A program made the position numbers and the translations under genes. A DNA stretch of 37,956 bases from Pseudomonadota bacterium. GTDB lineage: Bacteria > Pseudomonadota > Gammaproteobacteria > Pseudomonadales > Moraxellaceae. Location of the stretch: assembly GCA_963204705.1 (NCBI GenBank), contig CAUJHL010000059.1:1-37956 (forward strand), read 5' to 3'. This document shows positions 6,611 through 13,500 of the stretch, piece after piece; position 1 is the first letter of the stretch; each line of letters begins with the position of its first letter. A model generated the notes under the pieces. The model had not been told where the DNA came from, ran no database searches, and was given only the letters and a program-made list of their open reading frames with translations.

Positions 6611-8119
6611 ATGCAAACCAGCATGCAAAACCGGATGACATTCAAAGCACGATTCAGCGCGAGTCTGAAATCAGGGTTAAGCGTGCTCCCAATGGTGTCG
6701 AGGGGCTTGGTGTTGACCAGAGCTCTTCCCTTCCGAAAGTCATTGCTGGCACTCATGTTTGGACTCTCTGCGGCTAGCTCCGCGAGTGCCACGGTTCAGT
6801 ATGATCTGCACTCGCCGACACTGGCTGCTACAGTCGATCAATGGCAGGTTAGCCAGTCCATTTTGCAGCGCTTTACCCAGATTGCCCAGCGCAAAGAAGA
6901 CAGGGTCTCCCCCCAGCTGGTGTTAAAGCGAATCATTGATAATCATCTGCTGGCCAGCTACGCACGTGCCCATTTCAAACCAGAAGACCTGATTGAGGAC
7001 AGTCCGGCGGCCTATCACCCGGACGTTCAGATTCAGCAATCGCTGGTATCCAATATTATCGCGGCCTATGGCGATGCCATGCGCCCATCCACACCTTCTG
7101 GCCCTGCTGGCTCTACTGGAAAGGGTAAAACTGCAGCCTTTGGCCAGACACAGGCGCATCAGATGACTGACGATGACTGGAAGGCTGTCTTTGCCGATCA
7201 GCCCAAAATGAGCCTGTACTATCAATTGACGCCTGCAGGCAGAAAGGCGGCCGAGGGTCTGGTGTTGCGGCGCTATCGTTTTGGGTCGCAGCGCACGGGC
7301 GTGGTGACGCTGGCTGAGGTCTACGATGCCCAGCATGTACAGGGACGCAACCAGATACATCAAAAGGACGCTGCCTATGTGGATCAGCAGGCGCAGAATA
7401 TTCTGGAAGGGCGTTTTGCGGTGGGCTGGCTGGAGCACCACTCCGGCCTCTCTGCAACCGAGGTAGCAACGTTTCGGCAGATCGTGCTGGATCATCTGCA
7501 GGTGCAGGGCTATCTGGCGCACATTGGCGTCGCAGCGGACATTCATGACGATGTACCTTACCTGAAACAGGTCGCCAGTGAGGTGAGTCAGGAGGAAGTC
7601 AATGCGTTTTATAAAACCCATCTGGATATGTTTGAGCGGGTAGAGCGGGTAAAGGCCCGTCACATTCAGGTGCCCGATGAGGCCACCGCCAGGCAGGTAC
7701 AAGCCGAACTGAAAAAGGGCCGAGCCTTCGCTGAGCTCGCCCAGCAGTATTCACAGGCTGAGGACAAAGGCTCCGGCGGTGACATGGGATGGGTGGTGCA
7801 TCAGCCAAATAGCGCCAACTGGCTGGAAAGCTTATTGTTTTTTCAACCGGTCAATAAAGTCTCGGCCCCGGTGCGGATGCCTGGCCGCCCCGATCAGGCG
7901 GTGAGCTGGGAGCTGGTATTGGTGGAGCAAAAGGAAATCGGTCATCAGCCGATGGAAAGCAGCTCGGTGCGGTATGTGGCCAGTCAGGCGATTGCCCGTC
8001 AAAAAGTCCGTCAGGAATACGCCCAGACTCGCCTCAATGGCTGGCAACAGGCTGCCATTCATGTACAACCTACGCTAAAATTGTCCGATGCACCGCTGGC
8101 GGAGCCACTGGCACCATGA
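6611..8119 (+). CDS. Parvulin-type peptidyl-prolyl isomerase, exported
   Basis: The protein has a PpiC/parvulin-like region near its C-terminus: RVKARHIQVPDEATARQVQAELKKGRAFAELAQQYSQ followed by DKGSGGDMGWV, the usual parvulin signature. Upstream is a long helical SurA/PpiD-like chaperone region. A hydrophobic segment RKSLLALMFGLSAASSASAT precedes it, so export to the periplasm is likely, with envelope protein folding as the inferred job. The track ORF starts at 6458. I prefer the ATG at 6611 because GACAGG lies 8 nt upstream; 6602 is too close to that site. This gives 502 aa with a long positively charged leader before the hydrophobic core. Its stop overlaps the next start (ATGA), indicating translational coupling. 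Confidence 0.8.
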   Translation: MQTSMQNRMTFKARFSASLKSGLSVLPMVSRGLVLTRALPFRKSLLALMFGLSAASSASATVQYDLHSPTLAATVDQWQVSQSILQRFTQIAQRKEDRVSPQLVLKRIIDNHLLASYARAHFKPEDLIEDSPAAYHPDVQIQQSLVSNIIAAYGDAMRPSTPSGPAGSTGKGKTAAFGQTQAHQMTDDDWKAVFADQPKMSLYYQLTPAGRKAAEGLVLRRYRFGSQRTGVVTLAEVYDAQHVQGRNQIHQKDAAYVDQQAQNILEGRFAVGWLEHHSGLSATEVATFRQIVLDHLQVQGYLAHIGVAADIHDDVPYLKQVASEVSQEEVNAFYKTHLDMFERVERVKARHIQVPDEATARQVQAELKKGRAFAELAQQYSQAEDKGSGGDMGWVVHQPNSANWLESLLFFQPVNKVSAPVRMPGRPDQAVSWELVLVEQKEIGHQPMESSSVRYVASQAIARQKVRQEYAQTRLNGWQQAAIHVQPTLKLSDAPLAEPLAP

Positions 8120-8700
8120 AAACCTCATTGATCTGGATCGGTCTCATACTGCTGATTGCCGTGGTCGGTGGGCTGGTGTACTGGCTTAAACCGGCTCCAC
8201 AAGCACCCGTAGTGGTTTCAGCGCCGAGTCGCCCCCCGCAGGCACTTCCTCCCATCGTGGTCGCAGAAGCACCGCCTGCACCGGCCATTCCCGATAATAT
8301 CGGCGTGGGCAGTACCGACAGTCCCATCCTGCCGATTCCAGATCCCGTGCTGTTTCCGCCGGTGGATGCCACCACCACCATGGCCAATGCTCGCGAGCAC
8401 GGTGATGCCCGAATGCCACCGCTGGATCAGGTGAAAGATCAGCGTGAACCGCCCACGCCTGAGGAGCTGGCGGATCCCAAAGCCTATCAGCGTTATGAAG
8501 CCCGCCAAAATGCCAGGCTCTACAAGGCCTATGTCGCAGCGGCGGACGAAAAAATTCCGGAATTACAGGCAGATATCGACCGCGCACGCAAAGCGGGTTT
8601 CAGTAAGGAACAACTCAAAGAAGTCGAGGAAAAAGTTCGCCGCATTCAGGAAATGAAGGATCAACTTAAAGCACAGCACCCTGAGCTGTATCAGCAATAA
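8116..8700 (+). CDS. Unknown single-span membrane protein coupled to the PPIase
   Basis: I do not recognise this 194-aa protein. It has one N-terminal membrane helix (residues 5-24, IWIGLILLIAVVGGLVYWL). A proline/alanine-rich periplasmic stretch of about 60 residues follows, and then a charged C-terminal half that looks like coiled coil (about 120-190, EEVEEKVRRIQEMKDQLK). The ATG overlaps the TGA of the PPIase gene by four bases, so the two are translated together and may act together in the envelope. An N-terminal anchor with a periplasmic coiled coil would fit a scaffold or chaperone partner, but this is inference only. Confidence 0.8.
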   Translation: MKTSLIWIGLILLIAVVGGLVYWLKPAPQAPVVVSAPSRPPQALPPIVVAEAPPAPAIPDNIGVGSTDSPILPIPDPVLFPPVDATTTMANAREHGDARMPPLDQVKDQREPPTPEELADPKAYQRYEARQNARLYKAYVAAADEKIPELQADIDRARKAGFSKEQLKEVEEKVRRIQEMKDQLKAQHPELYQQ

Positions 8701-8781
8701 GCCCCCTTTTTGACCCGCAGCCCGATGCGTGTTTTCTTATTAGCTGCGCGGGCAGTTGTTAGAGGCGAGTAGGGCGAAAAA

Positions 8782-8790
8782 TGGTACACT
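8782..8790 (+). promoter_or_regulatory. Possible extended -10 promoter for the patatin gene
   Basis: TGGTACACT is a TGn extended -10 with hexamer TACACT, 30 nt before the start codon. No -35 hexamer at standard spacing is evident. It falls in the 119-nt gap before the lipase gene. Confidence 0.3.
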
Positions 8791-8819
8791 CGTTCACCCA
8801 TTTTTCCCGGTAAGTCCTA

Positions 8820-10274
8820 ATGACTATTTCGCAGTCCTGCTTGCGTCACGCCATGGCGGAGGCCACCACCTATGAGGAATGGCTGGATTTTGCCCAGCAG
8901 CTGGATCAGCGTACCGGTGCCGATGAGTGGCGGGCGGAGGATCGGACGGAGCTGCTGCATTCGCGATTGATTCGCGACCATCAACAGCGGTTGAATCGCT
9001 TGTATGAACAGGGCGACTGGCAAGAGCTGGCAGCTTTGCTGACGGAAAGCCTCTATCGGCATTTGAGTGAGCTGAATAACCCTGAGCTGTATCAGGGCGC
9101 CTGGAGTGGGCCCAAGCAGATCGTGGTGGATTATCTGGATACCATCGAACGCTGCCTGCGCGGTATCACTGCGGAATCCGTCCCGGGGATTTCTCCTGCG
9201 CATAAACTGGCCCTGCTGGAACAGGCAGAGCGGGTGTTTGGCAAGCCTGCATTGATCCTGAGCGGTGGCGCTGCTTTTGGCATTTATCATCTGGGCGTGG
9301 TCAAATCGCTGTGGCAGGCGGGCTTGATGCCACGGATTCTGGCGGGTTCGAGCATGGGTGCCATCATGGCAACGGCCATTTGTAGCCGCAGTGATGACGA
9401 GCTGACGGTGTTTTTTCGGGAGCAACTGGAGTCGGTCGATCGCATCGCACTGAAATGGCGGGACTGGCAGGGCATACGGCAGCATCGCAGTCTGCTGGAT
9501 GAACGTCAGGTGATGCAGCACATCGTGGCCAATGCGGGGAGCCATACCTTTAAAGAAGCCTTTGAGCGTTCAGGACGTGTGCTGAATATCACGGTGTCGC
9601 CCACCCGTACCCATCAAAAACCACGGCTGCTTAATTACCTCAGCGCGCCGGACGTGCTGATTGAAACCGCCGCACAGGCTTCGTGCGCGGTGCCCGGACT
9701 GTTTCCGCCCGTGTTATTGAAAGCACGCCGTGCTGATGGTGAAGAAAAACCCTATTTTTCCACCGAACGCTGGATCGATGGTTCGGTGCATGGTGATTTG
9801 CCGCGTGAACGATTGGCACGCCTGTTCAACGTCAATCAGACCATCGTGAGTCAGGCCAATCCCCATGTGATTCCGTTTATTCATAACCGCCAGCACCGGG
9901 GCATGCGCGCAACGGGCCAGCGGGTGGCGGTGAACCTGCTTCAGGCAAATACCGAACAGATACTGGACATTAGCCGGCAGGCACTCGGCTGGACGCCGCT
10001 CCGGTCTGCCCTGCGGCACGTGCATGCCATGGCCAGCCAGAGTTATCTGGGCGACATTACGATTCAGTTTCCTTTTCACCCACTGGCGTATCGGAGGGTC
10101 TTGTCGAACCCTACGCCAGAAGGTCTGAAACAGTATATTCGCTGGGGAGAACAGGCGACTTGGCCGCAACTCGCGATGATTCGGGAAACCACCCGGGTGA
10201 GCCGGGTATTAAATGAGTGCATTGATAGCCTGCGCGCGCAGCAGGCTGCTGATCTCTCACCGCTAAGCGCTTAA
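8820..10274 (+). CDS. Patatin-like phospholipase with DUF3336 N-terminal domain
   Basis: A 484-aa serine lipase. Residues 1-125 form a helical domain typical of DUF3336 (TYEEWLDFAQQLDQRTGADEW and so on). The patatin domain follows: the glycine-rich oxyanion loop SGGAAFGIYHLGVV (about 150), the nucleophile elbow GSSMGA (about 178) and the catalytic Asp in DGSVHGDLP (about 322). This architecture is shared with yeast Tgl3/Tgl4/Tgl5 and plant SDP1 triacylglycerol lipases, which mobilise stored neutral lipid. With a WS/DGAT and FadD in the same window, a role in turnover of storage lipids or membrane phospholipids is plausible. The ribosome binding site is weak. The gene ends convergently against nnrS, separated by a repeat array. 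Confidence 0.9.
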   Translation: MTISQSCLRHAMAEATTYEEWLDFAQQLDQRTGADEWRAEDRTELLHSRLIRDHQQRLNRLYEQGDWQELAALLTESLYRHLSELNNPELYQGAWSGPKQIVVDYLDTIERCLRGITAESVPGISPAHKLALLEQAERVFGKPALILSGGAAFGIYHLGVVKSLWQAGLMPRILAGSSMGAIMATAICSRSDDELTVFFREQLESVDRIALKWRDWQGIRQHRSLLDERQVMQHIVANAGSHTFKEAFERSGRVLNITVSPTRTHQKPRLLNYLSAPDVLIETAAQASCAVPGLFPPVLLKARRADGEEKPYFSTERWIDGSVHGDLPRERLARLFNVNQTIVSQANPHVIPFIHNRQHRGMRATGQRVAVNLLQANTEQILDISRQALGWTPLRSALRHVHAMASQSYLGDITIQFPFHPLAYRRVLSNPTPEGLKQYIRWGEQATWPQLAMIRETTRVSRVLNECIDSLRAQQAADLSPLSA

Positions 10275-10342
10275 GCGGTTCGTTTCTTCAGCGATTCGTC
10301 CATCACCGATTCGTTCTTAAATGATTGCTGTTTAAACGATCC
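10273..10342. repeat. Degenerate 15-16-bp tandem repeat between convergent genes
   Basis: Successive diverged units can be laid out as AAGCGGTTCGTTTCTTC, AGCGATTCGTCCATC, ACCGATTCGTTCTTAA and ATGATTGCTGTTTAA. They fill the gap between the stop codons of the patatin gene and nnrS. The copies share about two thirds of their bases. Confidence 0.55.
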
Positions 10343-11551
10343 TCAGGCTAAACCGTCCGGTCTGGGCGAGCTCAGGATACCGGCATAGCGCCAGCAGTAG
10401 AGCCCAAACGCCATAACCCACAGGCCCATACTCAGGGCAATCCCAACAGTCCAGGGCAGCCCACTCGCCGCCGTTAGTACCCGAATCACCGCACACAGCA
10501 CGATCAGGAAAAACGCCAGCGCCATCCCTGCAGGTAACTGCAGTGTTCTGCCGGTATGACCAAGGCTTACCCGGCTAATCACCCCCAGAATCAGCGCAGC
10601 CGCGGCACCGATGGCAATCAGGTGAATCCAGATCAGCGGAGACCACCAGCCCAGCAAGCCACCGGCCATGACCAGCCAGCCCGCGCTGATCATAAGCTGG
10701 GGCAGGTGCAGTATCCACAGCAAGGGCTCTTGCCGGATGCGCCAGCCTTGCCAGCGAATCACCCGCACACCACTGAGGACGCCCAGCACTGCCGCAAGAC
10801 CAGCACTGAGCAAGGGCACAGACACCAGCATAGGCATGAGCATACTGGCTGCCAGCGCCATACCGCCTGCAATGAGGGCTTTCTCCAGCGCTGGAATCGG
10901 CTGGATCTGGGCTTCATTGGGAGCCAGTTGCTGCTTCATGCGCAGCCAGTTGTATGAAAATGATGGAGTAATCCGCCCCCCGATCACCAGCATCAGGACG
11001 CAGAGCAGGGTCAGCGCTGCATGGGCAAACCGCAGTTGCTGGGTGACTAACAAGCCTGCCTGAAAGAGCCAGTACACGGTCAACACAACCAGGATGATCA
11101 GATGCCGGCTTTGCTTTTTGGCATAAATGCGCCGGCCGGCATCCCAGGCCACCAGCGGCAAAAAGGCCAGCTCTATCCCAGCCACCAGCCAGAAGGGGAG
11201 GCTGCTGCCACAGAGGAGCACGATCCGGCCTGCCAGCCACACACTCCATAGCCCCACCAAAGGCCAGCCGTGGAGGCGAATGGTGCCTGTCCAGACACAC
11301 ACCGCCGTTAACAAAAAGCCCGCAATGGCCGCAGGCACCCAGCCAAACAGCATTTCATGGGCATGCCAGACCACTGGCGTCACCGCGAGCGCAGGCTGAA
11401 TCCAGTGAAAGAGGATCGACCACCACAAGGGGATAATGGCGATGGCCATAACCCCCAGCGACAGGAAAAAAATCCGGAAGGGGTAGCTCATCAGCCAGTG
11501 CCAGCGACTGGCATCGGTGGGTAATGACGGGGGGCGATCCTGAATCTGCAT
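10343..11551 (-). CDS. nnrS: NnrS family membrane protein
   Basis: A polytopic protein with about twelve hydrophobic helices and the NnrS features SYPFRIFFL at the N-terminus and WHAHEMLFG near residue 70, whose His residues are conserved in the family. NnrS proteins are haem- and copper-containing membrane proteins linked to nitric oxide and nitrosative stress tolerance. The track start at 11566 is TTG. The ATG at 11551 gives MQIQDRPPSLPTDASRWHWL, with a normal-looking N-terminus; neither has a good ribosome binding site. No nitric oxide reductase, NsrR or nitrite reductase gene lies next to it, and I found no clear FNR/NNR box. It reads in the same direction as the cbr operon but lies beyond the candidate sRNA terminator. 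Confidence 0.9.
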   Translation of the reverse strand: MQIQDRPPSLPTDASRWHWLMSYPFRIFFLSLGVMAIAIIPLWWSILFHWIQPALAVTPVVWHAHEMLFGWVPAAIAGFLLTAVCVWTGTIRLHGWPLVGLWSVWLAGRIVLLCGSSLPFWLVAGIELAFLPLVAWDAGRRIYAKKQSRHLIILVVLTVYWLFQAGLLVTQQLRFAHAALTLLCVLMLVIGGRITPSFSYNWLRMKQQLAPNEAQIQPIPALEKALIAGGMALAASMLMPMLVSVPLLSAGLAAVLGVLSGVRVIRWQGWRIRQEPLLWILHLPQLMISAGWLVMAGGLLGWWSPLIWIHLIAIGAAAALILGVISRVSLGHTGRTLQLPAGMALAFFLIVLCAVIRVLTAASGLPWTVGIALSMGLWVMAFGLYCWRYAGILSSPRPDGLA

Positions 11552-11756
11552 GACACACACTGCCAATAAAACCAGTGCTTAGCCTAATGCAGTTTGGCTA
11601 CGGATGCCATGCTTATGGTCAAGCTGGCATAGGAATTGGTAAGCATTGGCAGGAACGGGAATATTATCGGGGTGTTTGGCAGGCTGTACTATCAAGCTGC
11701 TGTATACAGTTGGCACGTGGCAAACTGAAGCAGAAAAATTCTGCTGAAACACGGGC

Positions 11757-11915
11757 CAAAAAGAGAAAACCCGCCCATTATCATCCAGATAGAGCGGGTC
11801 TCAGTTCAACGTCCTGTTGATGCATCCTTACAGCTCATTATCCATCCGAATAATTCGCTTTGTCTTCCTACGGCAGTCCTTCCTTCGGGTCATCCTGACC
11901 GACTTCCTTGTGCCG
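11757..11915 (-). ncRNA. Candidate GGA-rich CsrA/RsmA-sequestering small RNA
   Basis: About 160 nt downstream of cbrB contain no ORF but ten GGA trinucleotides on the minus strand, several as AGGA or AAGGA. Two are shown exactly in hairpin loops: GGTCA-GGA-TGACC and TCAAC-AGGAC-GTTGA. The segment ends in a Rho-independent terminator. A palindromic GacA box lies about 60-75 nt upstream of the likely start, and TATTCT (11925-11920) is a possible -10. Repeated GGA in loops, a GacA site and a terminator are the hallmarks of RsmX/Y/Z and CsrB RNAs, which titrate the translational regulator CsrA/RsmA. The 5' end is estimated. The position matches crcZ of Pseudomonas, but CA-rich Hfq/Crc motifs and a sigma-54 promoter are not seen. 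Confidence 0.7.
11758..11799 (-). terminator. Rho-independent terminator of the candidate sRNA
   Basis: On the minus strand ACCCGC (11799-11794) pairs with GCGGGT (11774-11769), and the stem is followed by a T-rich tail reading TTTCTCTTTTT. The loop is 19 nt and itself carries a GGA. It ends the candidate small RNA and also any read-through from cbrB, insulating nnrS. Confidence 0.75.
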
Positions 11916-11972
11916 TGAAAGAATAATCACATTTTTTACCGAGCAGATACAGACGGCAAACACCTCAGTTAC

Positions 11973-11990
11973 TGTACGTTTTGGCTTACA
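11973..11990 (-). promoter_or_regulatory. GacA box (upstream activating sequence)
   Basis: On the minus strand the site reads TGTAAG-CCAAAA-CGTACA, matching 11 of 12 specified bases of the Pseudomonas GacA consensus TGTAAG-N6-CTTACA. It lies 24 nt after the cbrB stop codon and upstream of the GGA-rich RNA, where activating GacA sites are found for rsmY and rsmZ. Confidence 0.7.
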
Positions 11991-12013
11991 CAGGCGTTTA
12001 GCGTGGGTAAAGT

Positions 12014-13492
12014 TCAGCTTTTACGGCGTGCCATACGGGGAATGTTCAGCCGTTGACGCTTCTCCCAGAGGGTTTTACGACTGATGCCTAGTGCTTCGGC
12101 CAGTTGGGTTTCGGTCATACCGGTTTCTAATTGGCGTACCGTCTGGATAAATTGTTGTTCCAGCAAATTACTGCCGGCGGGCAAATCCGCCAGCGAGTCC
12201 GGCAACAAGGCTGGGGGTGGAGTGTTGTGATGACCATTCGGAGCCGGGGTAGGTGATGCAGGAGTCGAAATGCCTGTTGGGCTGTGAGTGGAGGATAGAA
12301 AGGTCTGTCCATCGGTCAGCATGGCATAGGTCTGTCGGGGATGCTCCTCCACGGTATCCGGAATGCGGATCAGTTCTGGACCTATGCGGCCACCTTTGCA
12401 CATGATCACGGCATATTCCAGCACGTTTTGCAGTTCGCGCACATTACCGGGCCAGCTATGGCGACTGAGGCGCTGCGAGGCTTCAATGGACAGCCCTGGG
12501 CAGCTTTTCCGGTGCTTCTCACAAAATTGCTGAATGAGCTGATTGGCCAGCAGCAGCAGATCATCTCCCCGCTGGCGCAAGGGCGGGAGCAGTAGGGAGA
12601 CCACATGCAGGCGAAAATACAAATCCGCCCGGAACTTGCCTTCACGTACCATTTGTTCCAGATTGCGGTGCGTTGCCGCAATCAGTCGGATATCGACCCG
12701 GCGGGTTTCATGGGTACCCAGACGGCGGATTTCACGTTCCTGAAGCAAGCGCAATAAGCGTGCCTGTGCTTCCAGAGGCAGCTCGCCGATTTCATCCAGA
12801 AAAAGCGTCCCCTGATCGGCTGCTTCCACCAGCCCTTTACGTAAGGTATTAGCACCGGTAAAGGCGCCTTTTTCATGGCCAAAGAGTTCATCTTCCATCA
12901 GGCTGTCTGGAATGGCAGCACAATTGACGGCAATCCACGGCTGTGTGGCACGGGGACTGAGCTGATGCAGGGCTCTGGCAACCAGTTCCTTGCCGGTACC
13001 CGACTCACCCAGGACCAGTACGGTGGCGTCCAGAGGCGCGACGGTCCGCATGTCGTCGAAAAGTTTCAACATACTGGGTGAGTTGCTGATCATGCCCATG
13101 TGGTGTTGAGGAGCTGATTCATTAGAAAAATTGGGCAAGGGATTCAGGCGCGACAGGGCACTCTCGATCGCCAGCAATAATTCCTGATGATCAAAGGGTT
13201 TGATCAAATAATGAACAGCGCCATTGCGCATGGCTTCAACGGCATCACGCGTGTCACTGTAACTGGTCATGATGAGTACAGGAACGGGCCGGGCCCGATC
13301 GATCAGCACTGTCCCCAGCTCGCCAGGGAGGCGGACATCGGAAACGATCAGGTCAAACCTGTGCAGGCCAAGGGCTTCGGCAGCCGCCACAGAGTCGGCT
13401 TCGGTAACGTTGTAGCCATGCCGATTCAGCAGTTTCAGCAAATTTTGGCGAATGAGCGGCTCGTCTTCTACGACAAGTAATTGCGCCGTCAT
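12014..13492 (-). CDS. cbrB: CbrB, NtrC-family sigma-54 response regulator
   Basis: A 492-aa response regulator. Residues 1-120 are the receiver domain, with acidic pocket EDE, phosphoacceptor Asp in VSDVRLPG and Lys in IKPFD. About 135-370 is the AAA+ sigma-54 activator domain: Walker A GESGTGKE, the sigma-54 contact loop GAFTGA, and Walker B LFLDEIGELPLEAQARLLR. A Pro/Thr-rich linker of about 60 residues follows, then a Fis-type helix-turn-helix (ETQLAEALGISRKTLWEKRQRL). In Pseudomonas CbrB drives sigma-54 promoters for use of poor carbon and nitrogen sources and the sRNA gene crcZ. The gene starts 8 nt after the cbrA stop, and its ribosome binding site overlaps that stop (TAGGAG), so the two are coupled. 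Assignment rests on domain order, size and the cbrA neighbour. Confidence 0.93.
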   Translation of the reverse strand: MTAQLLVVEDEPLIRQNLLKLLNRHGYNVTEADSVAAAEALGLHRFDLIVSDVRLPGELGTVLIDRARPVPVLIMTSYSDTRDAVEAMRNGAVHYLIKPFDHQELLLAIESALSRLNPLPNFSNESAPQHHMGMISNSPSMLKLFDDMRTVAPLDATVLVLGESGTGKELVARALHQLSPRATQPWIAVNCAAIPDSLMEDELFGHEKGAFTGANTLRKGLVEAADQGTLFLDEIGELPLEAQARLLRLLQEREIRRLGTHETRRVDIRLIAATHRNLEQMVREGKFRADLYFRLHVVSLLLPPLRQRGDDLLLLANQLIQQFCEKHRKSCPGLSIEASQRLSRHSWPGNVRELQNVLEYAVIMCKGGRIGPELIRIPDTVEEHPRQTYAMLTDGQTFLSSTHSPTGISTPASPTPAPNGHHNTPPPALLPDSLADLPAGSNLLEQQFIQTVRQLETGMTETQLAEALGISRKTLWEKRQRLNIPRMARRKS

Positions 13493-13500
13493 GGGGTCTC

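Noticed and set aside
6923-7702. 259-codon minus-strand ORF opposite the PPIase
   Set aside because: Antisense of the helical part of the PPIase; no recognisable motif.
8817-9545. 242-codon minus-strand ORF opposite the patatin gene
   Set aside because: Antisense of the DUF3336-patatin coding region, whose motifs are all intact on the plus strand.
11575-11820. 81-codon plus-strand ORF upstream of nnrS
   Set aside because: Unusual composition, no family resemblance, and it overlaps the candidate sRNA terminator on the other strand.
11900-11972. Sigma-54 promoter for the RNA downstream of cbrB, by analogy with crcZ
   Set aside because: No GG-N10-GC arrangement resembling TGGCAC-N5-TTGC was found on the minus strand in this interval.
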